DNA of 64,000 nt from Candidatus Kapaibacterium sp. (GCA_015490805.1 WFXC01000014.1:116812-180811); one strand, 5' to 3'. Counted from the first letter of the stretch, positions 11,101 through 21,797 are shown. The notes: generated by a model not told the origin, from the sequence alone. Made by a program: numbers and translations.

Positions 11101-14100
11101 TCCTGAACCAAAGTTTGCCAATCCCTCTGCCGTTCGGCGAATAAACGGATTATTATTCCGATCTGCCGAATCGGGCACAAACTCAACGCGACCACGGAAA
11201 ACTTCGCTGGTCTTATCAACCTGCTTCAAGTTCACCCGGATAAAGTCACCAGTGTTGTTATTAATGACAAAGAAGACAGTTTCGTGGAATGCTCGCTCAT
11301 CGTTATTGCTCAATTCCGCGGCACCAGAGTAGTCCGCCCACGCTTCTAAGAATAGTGGATAACCTATCGGATGATCACCGACAAATTCCGTTTGCAGCGC
11401 AGCAATGTTGGGATCACTCTCAGCCACAAAAGGATCTCGAGTCCAGCGCCGCACCACTTTGCCAACATAATGTTCGCTATAATTAGGATCGTTTGGATCA
11501 GCGCTATACGTCCGAAGATAAGGAGGAATACCAACAGCAAAATCCTCTACACGTGCAAGTCGCCGCTTCGAGTAATCTGCTGTCTTAATATCTGTTCCTT
11601 TGTCGAAAATGTCATACACAACCCCTTGCTGGAGGTATTTCTCTGGAATACTCACAGTAAAGTCATCGGAAACCGGAATCGGCGTATAAGAGTACCTACT
11701 CAAAGACTCAAACGGACCCTGTTGCTTCCCACTACCGCCCTGGACAAATGACAATTGCGATTCATTGGGATCGCCATCAATAAAGAAGGTTTCCTGAATC
11801 GCGTTCCGATCCACAATAATGGTATGAACATCCGGTCCGGTTTGACCCCAGTAATTCCCTTGGAGCAAATTCACTCCACCATAACCAATTCCTGTTGTAC
11901 CGGCCAGCACTCCTTTCGTATTCGGAGCATCCGGCAGACGAATCAAAAATCGAGCGGAATTATCATAAATGGCGTTTGCCAGAACAGAATAGTCATCTTT
12001 GGGATACGGTCCCATAACATCACCGTACAACACCGCTCCTGCCAGATCACTGGATGCTTCATTTTGTCCATTTACGTACGGACCGGTAATAACGTTCTGA
12101 TCCTTCCCGATCTCAGAGGTTGCAACATTCCCTGTAATCAGGCATCGATTGAACACAAGTGCTAAGTCATAATTATCCGAGTAAACAACAGCCCCGGAAT
12201 ATGCTTTGTTATCCTGGAAGCGGACGCGATCAAAGACGAACATATCGCCACGGGAAGCCATCGGCTGATCAACGATATAGATAGCACCACCTAAGCCGGT
12301 TCCATTTTCTGGAATGTTCGTTCCCGGATGGTATCGAGAAACATCACCTGTTTGTGGCTGCGTTGTACCACTACCCATTTGGTCCATATTGGGAATTGCC
12401 TCATTTTCCAGAAAGCGGGTCAAGGAGCGCACATCCGCATCAACACTGCCACCATAGGTATAAACATCGTCACCACCAGTGGTATAGGTATTGCCGCTGA
12501 CAGCATCGAAATCAGTCAGGAAATATCGATTGACGTTGACATCTGGTGCAACGATACACAGCGCACCACCATTACCGTTGTATGCTTTATTCCGCAAGAA
12601 CTCAACAGCACGGACTGACTTCATTTCGGCATTAAACGCATAGATTGCTCCACCGCCGCGGACCTGCGCCAAAAGCCCCGCCGTAATATTGCCAAAATAC
12701 TTCTTCAGGAACACTGTATCCCCGACAACATTATCCTCAAAAAGCACACGAGTCAAATCAATAGACCGATCACCAGGATCCAGAGAGCTAAACGTGACCA
12801 CGCTAATAGCACCGCCGGAAAAGCCTGCTTTGTTACCTTTGAATTCTACCCGATAACCTGCACCGTAGTTCACAGTGGTACCAAACACCCCTCCTGCACC
12901 GTAGATCCGGATGCGTTTTTTGGCATAAATGGCGCCCCCATCATACGAAGCTTCATTATTGACAAATCGAATTTTATACCCGTAGCCTCGAGTAACGGCG
13001 GTCGCATTGGATCCACCAATTGTCGGAGAAGGCAATAGATTCACTGGATTGGTTGGAACCAGCAGGAAGGTATAGATAGCACCACCACGTGCTGCCGAAT
13101 TTTCTTCGAAGACTGTTTCAACGCCTCCTTGATCTACATCGTAGCTGGAGCGCACTTGAATGCGTGGGGAATTCGCTGACGCATAAATTGCTCCTCCTTG
13201 GGAATAATCGGCGGGATTCGTATTAAACGGCGTCGATGTCGAATTGTTTGCAAATCGTCCAGCAAAAATCACTGATGTTGCATCGCCCACGTAGACCGCT
13301 CCACCTTTGGCTCCGTGGGTCACTTTCCCGTTATTCGGTGTTACTGGCTGCAAGTTGATCGCTTGATTGCCTTCGAAAATCACAAAATCCCGATCTGATT
13401 CAAAGCCCTGGTTATCGCCTAAGGAGATTTCCATTAAATTTCGTCCGGCGATATACACTGCTCCACCAAAAGCCTGGTTTTTATAGTCGTGATACGGATC
13501 CACGGTTGCCGCTTCATCCATATTATCCTGAATGCCGATTGGCACACCATTTTGATCGTACACCTGTACTACATCTGCCAGCAGCACTTTATTATTCCGG
13601 AAAGTCAACTGCCGAACTCGTCCAAGATAGATGGCTAAACGCCCATCATCTACTGCCTGTCGCTGCAAATCTGTTAATGGCTCACTGGTGGGATACATCA
13701 ACTGATCAATGGCTCGAATCTGTTGATTAATTGGCATTCCAGTTTCCGGATCCGTGACATTAGGATTGACAGCATTCATCGGATCGGTGGAATAGTATCC
13801 AACGCCCAAATTATCCAGATCGACAGAAGGATACACCGCTTGTGTTCCTCCTGGTCCAAAATCGTCTAATGGAGCTTGCAAAAACTGCACAGCACCTCCT
13901 CGGTATCGAGCCATATTGTTTTCAAACACACAATTTACCAACCACGTACGGCTGGAAAACGTAGTCAATGCTCCTCCTGATCCGTTCGTCATCGACAACA
14001 GCCGTTTATTGAAAGCTTCATACTGCGCTGCAACGCCCGGCGTTGGCGGCTGGTAAATTGGCACCCGGTCAACGGTAGTATCCTTACGGAAATTCTTGAA

Positions 14101-14793
14101 ATCAACATCCCGGAAGTATGCCGCTTTGGCTCCCGGCAGCACAATGATATGTCCCCATTCTCGCGAAAAGCTATTAACTGGACGCCCCTCAAAGGTAATC
14201 CGTCCTGCGACCACATTAACTGATCCTCCACCGGGACGCGACCACGGTGTCACTTTCAGATTCGGATCTACATCCGCAAACTCAATGCGAGAAGCCTTGT
14301 AGATAATCGCCTTCCCTGCTGGCAAATTCTGCAATCGGGAATCGGTACCACTCAAGTTGATGTTAAAAATATCTTCTCGCTTTGAAATATTTACTGTTGG
14401 TTCGTTAATCACCGAGGCGGAAACAACATTCGGATAGGCGAAATAATCCAGATCCGCATATCCATCTTCAAACTGCGTGTACTGTGGATCCAGCGGATCA
14501 ATTACATTGGGATTGTACGTTGCAGTCACCCGACCATCGGCAATCAATCGACCGCCAGCCCACACAATAATCCGCCCGTTCGGCAGAAACTCCACCTTGG
14601 TTCCGGGCTCAATGAGCAACGTCCCTTCAATCTTATAAGTACCGCTAATGCGGTACAGCGTATCCTTGAGAAAGATACGCGTTTGATTACTCGGTAAAAC
14701 CCCGGAAATTTCTTTAACTGGTTGTGCCAGCAAGTGCAAAATGCTGAACAGTGCGACGACAACTACGGAAAAAGTACGAATCCACCGTTGCAT
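8158..14793 (-). CDS. Giant T9SS-secreted Pmp-like beta-helix protein
   Basis: About 2211 residues from an ATG at 14793 (AGGTGAGGG just upstream; the frame is open to 14838 but lacks a better start). Signal peptide MQRWIRTF...LHLLAQ. Residues ~30-90 open a right-handed beta-helix (RISGTYKIEGTLLIEPGTKVEF). Residues ~290-930 carry at least ten FxxN motifs (FENN, FRNN, FEGN, FEEN, FVNN, FKGN, FQDN) and as many GGA(V/I)Y or variant motifs, the pairing typical of chlamydial polymorphic membrane proteins. The middle third is low in recognisable domains; residues ~1690-1950 contain Ig/cadherin-like segments (ITVLVTDEYGLTHVKQ, then VNHPP). The end (YPNPIEDQATVVV to LLYPVTVVR) is a T9SS type A sorting domain with FlgD-like strands. 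No autotransporter barrel is present, so T9SS is the inferred export route. A surface adhesin or matrix protein is the likeliest role. Confidence 0.85.
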   Translation of the reverse strand: MQRWIRTFSVVVVALFSILHLLAQPVKEISGVLPSNQTRIFLKDTLYRISGTYKIEGTLLIEPGTKVEFLPNGRIIVWAGGRLIADGRVTATYNPNVIDPLDPQYTQFEDGYADLDYFAYPNVVSASVINEPTVNISKREDIFNINLSGTDSRLQNLPAGKAIIYKASRIEFADVDPNLKVTPWSRPGGGSVNVVAGRITFEGRPVNSFSREWGHIIVLPGAKAAYFRDVDFKNFRKDTTVDRVPIYQPPTPGVAAQYEAFNKRLLSMTNGSGGALTTFSSRTWLVNCVFENNMARYRGGAVQFLQAPLDDFGPGGTQAVYPSVDLDNLGVGYYSTDPMNAVNPNVTDPETGMPINQQIRAIDQLMYPTSEPLTDLQRQAVDDGRLAIYLGRVRQLTFRNNKVLLADVVQVYDQNGVPIGIQDNMDEAATVDPYHDYKNQAFGGAVYIAGRNLMEISLGDNQGFESDRDFVIFEGNQAINLQPVTPNNGKVTHGAKGGAVYVGDATSVIFAGRFANNSTSTPFNTNPADYSQGGAIYASANSPRIQVRSSYDVDQGGVETVFEENSAARGGAIYTFLLVPTNPVNLLPSPTIGGSNATAVTRGYGYKIRFVNNEASYDGGAIYAKKRIRIYGAGGVFGTTVNYGAGYRVEFKGNKAGFSGGAISVVTFSSLDPGDRSIDLTRVLFEDNVVGDTVFLKKYFGNITAGLLAQVRGGGAIYAFNAEMKSVRAVEFLRNKAYNGNGGALCIVAPDVNVNRYFLTDFDAVSGNTYTTGGDDVYTYGGSVDADVRSLTRFLENEAIPNMDQMGSGTTQPQTGDVSRYHPGTNIPENGTGLGGAIYIVDQPMASRGDMFVFDRVRFQDNKAYSGAVVYSDNYDLALVFNRCLITGNVATSEIGKDQNVITGPYVNGQNEASSDLAGAVLYGDVMGPYPKDDYSVLANAIYDNSARFLIRLPDAPNTKGVLAGTTGIGYGGVNLLQGNYWGQTGPDVHTIIVDRNAIQETFFIDGDPNESQLSFVQGGSGKQQGPFESLSRYSYTPIPVSDDFTVSIPEKYLQQGVVYDIFDKGTDIKTADYSKRRLARVEDFAVGIPPYLRTYSADPNDPNYSEHYVGKVVRRWTRDPFVAESDPNIAALQTEFVGDHPIGYPLFLEAWADYSGAAELSNNDERAFHETVFFVINNNTGDFIRVNLKQVDKTSEVFRGRVEFVPDSADRNNNPFIRRTAEGLANFGSGATLLDYLYRNAQNEDLAVLRGRKYEHSEDRLGGTGFQYSNRPDLPASTNGGENVVYFAGEKYSALPVNVGDEILIVSRTVLWREGVNAAIDKGISFRIAASTKPPVWTGNIVDLQEVEPAELQNLVMLKEDVSYPRPAGSGVGRDSILTATAVDTNKFYDPRSVFFPDQYPALTYEWEVAPGSGLSYWLDADTLFYNVPSYYGAISYLQFKGQPTNPFVVPGGEEVVVRVRNWAPSAEVVDSLKKLGLSEEEIAKYIYLYRDYLNATVYDSGNARFLQQDTVNYAWDHTIEYRFRILVIDSIPVFTAVDARCQTNDTLIASVTDSLRFDVDFDTDDEAEDSAAAARGWDFRYGKVAYGFATVGVRDNPEDTAVGGLSQVRPQWLAPEYLQDESGNPDPYAAAFTEKGILRARIDSATARSTLLKPISQYNQWLYTDTIITVVVHDGHGGINMITKPILINFSPLIVTDQVAVAVEDEEYNAQLFDTTRVIKVYDPNFDQRHTFELLYEPTTGILRDPCYPEAGNWDEITSRAKTPRWLKIDPETGRLYGIPGVEDAPRLGANADTITVLVTDEYGLTHVKQIPIEVQMVNHPPALYRDPLVECVDVGEQYSEQITLTDLDLKRTFPDDAVEEITLTVTQPSGFTVDPSTVTGSGIDTVVVTVSGTVDNNTPRNPDGTVTIEIVAVDKEGEQATLTYRIAVSEETDFVSMIRIENAAGAYQILEWGTAINATTGKDADLGGIGKLDSNYCEFEIPPIPPANIFDARWMIPERTGILRNIVPKASDRPLEAGFQVGYGDQSGALYPVTISWDKNTVPSPFPGIDWYMRDANSKGNVFYVNMRTGHYRASAGVDIQDDNGQITITVYDTKITGFEIVKDSATAVSVAEGDQLSGVQVSIYPNPIEDQATVVVATDHPTHLKVEVVDVMGQTVQVLGQAKVAAGTYRYEWNVVNMAGQRVAAGLYFYRIELDGQVLLYPVTVVR

Positions 14794-14834
14794 AGGTCCC
14801 TCACCTTTATAATTGTTACTCACTTTTTGATTCC

Positions 14835-15575
14835 TCATTCTTTCGATTCAATTGTTTCTGGAACGATCGCCTTTCCCAAGCGAACTAATCCGGATTTTGC
14901 AAATCCAGCGTAATAAGAAAACGGTGTTGTCAAAATAATTTCTCGATACAGTTGTTCTGCTTTCTCCAATTGCTTTGCCACTTCGTACAACTGAGCACTA
15001 TATAACAGGTAGCGTTGGTATTCACTCCGGTCTTCTGCTTGCCGTGCCATTTTTTCCCATTTTTCTGCCGCTTCAGCATAGTGAAATGCGGCATCGGCAG
15101 CAGTTCCCAACCCTCCCAATCCGCCTAACTGCACATCAAGAGCATCACTCTCATACGCTGTTTCGTAATAAGAACTCGCTTCATCAAACTTGCCCTGAAG
15201 CGCCAGTGCATGTCCTGCGAACAAAGCAGCAATTTGAGCACCAGGCGTTCCACTATACTGATCTACGATTTGTTTCAGCCCCATTACCTGTTCCCCTCGG
15301 ATGCGCCTGGTTGGATCACCTTCCAGCGCCTTTTGGTATTCTCCACGCTCGAAATATGGCAGAATTCTGGACAGTGCGGTCAACGCTTTTTGATTTTGCT
15401 CGTGGCGATTCTGAACATAGTAAACAATCCCGCCCACAAGCAGCAATACTCCAACGATCCCCCATCCTATCCAGGGAGCATATTGCTTCACTTCTTCAAC
15501 AACTGGTGCCCCCTGCTGTCCCTGTTGCTGTTGTTTCCGAATGCGCTGCTTTTCTAACTTCGCAACCTGCACCAT
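14835..15575 (-). CDS. Membrane-anchored TPR protein (YfgM-like layout)
   Basis: 246 residues: a basic, Gln-rich cytoplasmic N-terminus (~34 residues), one transmembrane helix (WIGWGIVGVLLLVGGIVYYV, residues ~35-54), then helical repeats of TPR type (ALQGKFDEASSYYETAYES, AAEKWEKMA, KQLEKAEQLYREI). The topology matches YfgM/BamD-type periplasmic TPR proteins that help envelope protein biogenesis, but sequence alone does not fix the role. It sits between tRNA-Arg and the giant T9SS gene (stop 42 bp before that start), so it may be co-transcribed with the secreted-protein cluster; whether it assists T9SS cargo is a guess. Confidence 0.65.
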   Translation of the reverse strand: MVQVAKLEKQRIRKQQQQGQQGAPVVEEVKQYAPWIGWGIVGVLLLVGGIVYYVQNRHEQNQKALTALSRILPYFERGEYQKALEGDPTRRIRGEQVMGLKQIVDQYSGTPGAQIAALFAGHALALQGKFDEASSYYETAYESDALDVQLGGLGGLGTAADAAFHYAEAAEKWEKMARQAEDRSEYQRYLLYSAQLYEVAKQLEKAEQLYREIILTTPFSYYAGFAKSGLVRLGKAIVPETIESKE

Positions 15576-15618
15576 AAACCCCGTTTACTCTATGCCAACG
15601 CTACTATTTGTAATTTCG

Positions 15619-17616
<1,998 letters not shown>

Positions 17617-17625
17617 CGAGCACAA

Positions 17626-18726
17626 CTACTGCTGTCCTTGCTGGGAAATATTCAGCACGACACCAGCAGCAGCGGCATGGAACAGTAAGGACGTCCCCCC
17701 ATAACTTACAAACGGCAGAGGCAGGCCAGTAGTCGGCAGAACCCCAAGGTTGACTCCGACGTGGACCGCTGCGTATAATCCAATGGCAAAGGTAATACCA
17801 GCAGCAAGGAGATACCCTTCGAGATCTGGACTTTGGGCCGCTATCCGCATCCCTCGCCAGAGAATAATGACAAAGAGAATCAACACGCCGACGCAACCGA
17901 CAAATCCATATTCTTCCCCAACAATGGCGAACACGAAGTCTCCGTAGGATTCTGGTAGGAACAAAGCGCGCTGCACACTATGTCCGGGACCAACACCGAA
18001 TATTCCCCCATTTGAAAACGCCAGCAAAGCCTGCTGTATCTGATAACTTGGATAATGTCCTGTTTCCAGAGCTTGCAAAAAGGCGTGCAGCCGATCCAAT
18101 CGATATGGTGCCGCCACAGCATAGGCTGCTCCGATGCCGCCGAAAACCATCGATACTATCATCAACTGATAAAACGGAACATTTCCCAACCACAGGAGAA
18201 ACAGTCCAATAACGACAATTAACGCCGCAGTCGATAAATTCGGCTGCAATGCAATCAGCGTTGCAGCGCCCAGAATCCACACCAGCAGCGGCATCAATGC
18301 CCGGCGATAGTCACGGATATACGTTTGCTTCTGGACCAGCAAAAACACCAGATATAGAATCAAAGCAAACTTTGCGAATTCAGACGGCTGAAACCGCACC
18401 GGACCAACGCTCAGCCATCGAGCAGCACCTTTTACCGATGAGCCTAACACTAATACAACCAGAAGGGAAACGAGAGCCACTCCCATCAATCCCCGAGAAA
18501 ACCTCAAAAAAATATGGTAGTCAATCCGACTGACCCCAATCATCAAAACAATGGCAAGAAGAACCCGCACAGCATGATTCCAGAACAGGGTTTCGGATGA
18601 ACCAAAGCGCCATTCTGCAAAGCTGGCACTGGCGCTATACACAATAGCAACGGAAAAGAGCAGCAAAAACGCAATTGCCAGCAACAGCCCCCAATCCACG
18701 CGTCCCGTAGCCCTCTGCGTTCGCAT
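17626..18726 (-). CDS. ftsW: SEDS glycosyltransferase FtsW
   Basis: 366 residues with about ten transmembrane helices; SEDS family peptidoglycan polymerase. Typical motifs: IVYSASASFAE after helix 1, VKGAARWLSVGPVRFQPSEFAKFALILYLV, QPNLSTAALI, GPGHSVQRALFLPESYGDFVFAIVGEEYG (family motifs, split here by position), and a C-terminal GLPLPFVSYGGTSLL. It is called FtsW rather than RodA because it directly follows murD and because a second SEDS gene with RodA-like features lies at 22365-23594. It starts 14 bp after the murD stop. It should work with the transpeptidase FtsI, which is encoded ~40 kb away in this window. Confidence 0.88.
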   Translation of the reverse strand: MRTQRATGRVDWGLLLAIAFLLLFSVAIVYSASASFAEWRFGSSETLFWNHAVRVLLAIVLMIGVSRIDYHIFLRFSRGLMGVALVSLLVVLVLGSSVKGAARWLSVGPVRFQPSEFAKFALILYLVFLLVQKQTYIRDYRRALMPLLVWILGAATLIALQPNLSTAALIVVIGLFLLWLGNVPFYQLMIVSMVFGGIGAAYAVAAPYRLDRLHAFLQALETGHYPSYQIQQALLAFSNGGIFGVGPGHSVQRALFLPESYGDFVFAIVGEEYGFVGCVGVLILFVIILWRGMRIAAQSPDLEGYLLAAGITFAIGLYAAVHVGVNLGVLPTTGLPLPFVSYGGTSLLFHAAAAGVVLNISQQGQQ

Positions 18727-18739
18727 CGCTCTGGATAAC

Positions 18740-20092
18740 TTAGCTTTTTTCCAACTGTTGTTTCAACTGATACACTGCTTCCTTAAACACCTCTCCACGA
18801 TGCTCAAAATTCACAAACATATCGAAAGACTTGCACGCTGGAGACAGCAACACCACATCCCCCGGCTGTGCCAGGCAATGCGCTAAGGCTACAGCCTCCT
18901 CCATAGAACGTACTTGATATGCCGGAATGTTCGAGAAGATACGCACTAACCGTTCTGCTTCCTCGCCCATCGCTACCAGTGCCCGAACTTTTGCTGCCAC
19001 CAATGCTTCTAACGCCGAATAATCCTGCTGCGACTCCTGTCCTCCCGCAATCCAGACAACAGGACGCTCAAAACTCTCAATAGCGTACCAGGCTGCGTTT
19101 ACATTCGTTGCTTTAGAATCGTTGTAGTAGTCAACATTTTCCACTGAAGCAACGAACTCCAGTCGATGTTCAACACCTAGGAATGCCTTAAGGCTATCGC
19201 GGAGATCTTCGTTGGAAATTTCCAGCGCTCGGGCTGCTAAAGCCGCTGCCATTGAGTTATAAACATTATGCGCTCCTGGCAACGGAAGCTGATTGCGTGC
19301 CATGAACTCTTCCTCTTTATGCTGCTGCATCCACACGATCCGATGATCATCGAACGCCATCCCCTGCTGCACGGGAGAGCGTCCGAAAAACGCAATCCGC
19401 GCTGCTGCCCACCGGGCAACTACGCGAACTTTCGGATCATCAGAATTTAAAATTAAGAAATTTCTCGCACTTAACGAGCAAAAAATTCGGCACTTTGCCA
19501 GAAAGTACTGTTCCAGATTCCGATGATAGGACAAATGATCAGGCGAAAAGTTCAACCAGACTGCCACAGAAAGATCCAGCGGCTGGCTTTGCTGCAGTTG
19601 ATAACTGCTGAGCTCCAGCACAACCACTGAGTCATCGGTAAGCTCATTGACGACCGCTGACAAAGGGGTGCCTATGTTACCTGCCAGCTTAGCATCATAT
19701 CCTGCGCGGCGCAGGATCCAATGAATCATTGCAGACGTAGTTGTCTTGCCATTGGTCCCTGTGACTCCGACGAACCGTGGGTGTACGGTCAAAAATTGCC
19801 GGGCAAAATCTATTTCACTCCACACCACAATTCCTCTGGCATACGCCTGCTGAACCAGCGGATGCCAGGGAGAAATGCCGGGAGAAAGCACCCAGAGGGG
19901 AAAATCAAACAATCGATGCGAATGCTCTCCCGCTTCAAAATCCACGCCCAAACTTTCCAGCGTTTGAGCCTGGGAAGCTGAGAGCATATTGCGATCACTG
20001 ACAAAGACCTCCATTCCGTGGGAAACCGCTAAGGCTGCTGCCGCCAAGCCACTTTTCCCTGCACCTAAAATTGCCACCCTATGATTGCTCAT
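18740..20092 (-). CDS. murD: UDP-MurNAc-L-Ala:D-Glu ligase
   Basis: 450 residues, normal MurD length. The enzyme adds D-glutamate to UDP-MurNAc-L-alanine with ATP in the cytoplasm. Seen: N-terminal Rossmann-like AILGAGKSGLAAA, LSPGISPWHPLV, ATP-binding GVTGTNGKTTTSAMI (~residues 113-127), AGNIGTPLS, LELSSYQLQ, the NFSPDHLSYHRN motif with conserved His, HNVYNSMAAALAA, EHRLEFV and YNDSKATN with the domain-3 Asp/Lys, then LSPACKSFDMF. All catalytic motifs are intact. The start overlaps the 3' end of the preceding 146-residue gene by 14 bp, so translation is probably coupled; ftsW follows. Confidence 0.95.
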   Translation of the reverse strand: MSNHRVAILGAGKSGLAAAALAVSHGMEVFVSDRNMLSASQAQTLESLGVDFEAGEHSHRLFDFPLWVLSPGISPWHPLVQQAYARGIVVWSEIDFARQFLTVHPRFVGVTGTNGKTTTSAMIHWILRRAGYDAKLAGNIGTPLSAVVNELTDDSVVVLELSSYQLQQSQPLDLSVAVWLNFSPDHLSYHRNLEQYFLAKCRIFCSLSARNFLILNSDDPKVRVVARWAAARIAFFGRSPVQQGMAFDDHRIVWMQQHKEEEFMARNQLPLPGAHNVYNSMAAALAARALEISNEDLRDSLKAFLGVEHRLEFVASVENVDYYNDSKATNVNAAWYAIESFERPVVWIAGGQESQQDYSALEALVAAKVRALVAMGEEAERLVRIFSNIPAYQVRSMEEAVALAHCLAQPGDVVLLSPACKSFDMFVNFEHRGEVFKEAVYQLKQQLEKS

Positions 20093-20519
20093 CGGTTGAT
20101 CGCCGCCGCATTTCTTGCTGCAATTGATGCAACCACTGGAGATCGTGAGCTAAATCGATAAGATTACGCAAGGCGCCCGGTGCATCAAAATAAATCTGAT
20201 GGCACCGTTTCACAAAAGCTGCTGGCGCTTTGTCCGTTGCAAGCAGTGTTTGCAGCTGCGAACGCATCCGGGCTGCTAAAGCATACAACTCCTGTTCCAG
20301 TCGATCTGCAGGATACCCTGCCGTTTCAGATCGTCGCAAAGCTCGATATACCTTCCACAATGCACTTCCGAGGAAAATGAGTTCATTGATAACATCTGCC
20401 AGATCCTGACGGGCAGCAATATCCAACAATCCCCCGATATCACCGGATTTCCGCAAAGTACCACCGCTATAGTGATGCAAAAACTTCAACACATTTTGCA
20501 CTTCCGGAAGAAATTCCAT
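20079..20519 (-). CDS. Small alpha-helical protein coupled to murD (unknown)
   Basis: 146 residues, almost entirely helical, with no signal peptide or membrane segment and no family I recognise. The ATG at 20519 overlaps the stop of the upstream lipoprotein gene as TGATG; a GTG one codon earlier is possible. Its end overlaps murD by 14 bp. Features: DIAARQDLADVINELIFLGSALWKVYRALRR with an amphipathic pattern, then ALAARMRSQLQTLLA and LIDLAHDLQWLHQLQQEMRRR. The tight coupling on both sides argues it is a real gene. A cytoplasmic helical-bundle protein is as far as the sequence goes. Confidence 0.6.
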   Translation of the reverse strand: MEFLPEVQNVLKFLHHYSGGTLRKSGDIGGLLDIAARQDLADVINELIFLGSALWKVYRALRRSETAGYPADRLEQELYALAARMRSQLQTLLATDKAPAAFVKRCHQIYFDAPGALRNLIDLAHDLQWLHQLQQEMRRRSTDEQS

Positions 20520-21148
20520 CACTGAATAAAATCCAGCGCTATGAGCACAGATCGAAAAAGCTGTTCACAATAGGATTCTGGAGGGACCAACTGCTGGGCA
20601 AACAGACTTTGAATAAGACTACAGCTATAAAAATTGCCCTGATGCGTACGAAACACTGCCACCCGGTGAACGGTTGCCCCGTGATCATTCGTAAAGCGGT
20701 ATACCCCAAACTCTTTTAATCCGAAGCGTTTTTTCTGAAACTTTCCTACAAGTCGAATTGTTCCGCCCGCTTTCCGATATCGCTGAGCAAATTCAGCTCG
20801 CGCAACACCAACAATTCCCTGTTCTTGATAAAGCCTATCTTCATCTTCAACGGTACGTACTACGGCAACAACCAGTTGCAATGTATACTCTGGATTCGTC
20901 GCAACTGCCAGAATGTGACTCCCCCCCTTCCGCTGAAGGTCAACGAAAAACCATTTTTCTGGTAACAACAGAACAAAATCTCCATCGGGGGGAACAAAAG
21001 CGGTTTGGGACATTGGGATTGACGGAAATCCCAGCGTATCCACACGTTCCAACACCTGTTCTTTTTTTACCTGAGGCATTGAACATCCCCCTATGATCCC
21101 TCCTATCAACACAAAGCTCACAGCACTCCAGAGCAATATTCGGTTCAT
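20519..21148 (-). CDS. Putative lipoprotein, unknown function
   Basis: 209 residues with a lipoprotein signal: MNRILLWSAVSFVLIGGIIGGCS, with Cys ~22 after IIGG. The mature part contains an FVPPDGDFVLLLPEKWFFVDLQ segment and later AQRYRKAGGTIRLVGKFQKKRFG and NDHGATVHRVAVFRTHQGNFYSCSL, a two-layer alpha/beta pattern resembling small lipoproteins of the PsbP/LpqN-like kind, but I cannot place it in a family. It lies 4 bp from the upstream gene and overlaps the next by TGATG, inside the dcd-murD run. Confidence 0.6.
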   Translation of the reverse strand: MNRILLWSAVSFVLIGGIIGGCSMPQVKKEQVLERVDTLGFPSIPMSQTAFVPPDGDFVLLLPEKWFFVDLQRKGGSHILAVATNPEYTLQLVVAVVRTVEDEDRLYQEQGIVGVARAEFAQRYRKAGGTIRLVGKFQKKRFGLKEFGVYRFTNDHGATVHRVAVFRTHQGNFYSCSLIQSLFAQQLVPPESYCEQLFRSVLIALDFIQ

Positions 21149-21151
21149 CTT

Positions 21152-21793
21152 TCAATACTTCCAGTTCTTCTCACCCGCACGAATCGCAACATTAAGCACA
21201 TTTTCTTCCGGCACCAGCGGACAACTATACTGGTCGTCGTACACACAGTAGGGATTGTATGCCCGATTAAAATCCAGGCAATACCATTGTTGTCCGGGCG
21301 AATATTTCAGATCCAGATACCGTCCCCCTTCGTACGTCTCCTTGCCATTCGTTGCATCTTTGAAAGGAACAAACAAAAGGTATGGAAAGCGTTCTGCTGT
21401 CTTTCCGGTATACTGATACACGGTGAGTTCCAGAGGCTGCCCCTGATATTCAAAATGCAACTTGCCAAAGCGGAGCATTTTACGCACATCGTTTTGATAC
21501 GTCGTTAGCAAAATAACAGTGTCAAGATCTGGAAAAATCTCGAGGCGAGCGCGGAAAACGAAAGCAGGGTTCGGTGGATAATATGAGAGTCCAGTAAATG
21601 TCATACGCTGTTCTCTCGGTATCGGTGAACCCGATGATGAGCGCAACCAGGCATCCTTAGCCTGTCGTTCCGCCCGAAGCGTATCTGCATTCCAGGAACA
21701 TATACTCTGATCCTCCGATGCAGATGAACACCGGCTGACAAGTCCCACTATCAGGAACATTCCAATGCCAATCCCGACAATGATCGGTCTCAT
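21152..21793 (-). CDS. DUF1684-family protein
   Basis: 213 residues. An N-terminal hydrophobic stretch (IIVGIGIGMFLIVGLVSRCSS) suggests a lipoprotein or anchored protein; the lipobox VSRC is poor. The body matches the DUF1684 pattern: FTGLSYYPPNPAFVFRARLE, a strand-rich centre with YQNDVRKMLRFGKLHFEYQG, FVPFKDATNGKETYEGGRYLDL, and the hallmark end LDFNRAYNPYCVYDDQYSCPLVP (given as motif blocks). Conserved Tyr, Asn and Cys residues suggest a binding or catalytic pocket, but no activity is established for the family. It sits 4 bp downstream of dcd. Confidence 0.75.
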   Translation of the reverse strand: MRPIIVGIGIGMFLIVGLVSRCSSASEDQSICSWNADTLRAERQAKDAWLRSSSGSPIPREQRMTFTGLSYYPPNPAFVFRARLEIFPDLDTVILLTTYQNDVRKMLRFGKLHFEYQGQPLELTVYQYTGKTAERFPYLLFVPFKDATNGKETYEGGRYLDLKYSPGQQWYCLDFNRAYNPYCVYDDQYSCPLVPEENVLNVAIRAGEKNWKY

Positions 21794-21797
21794 TCGC

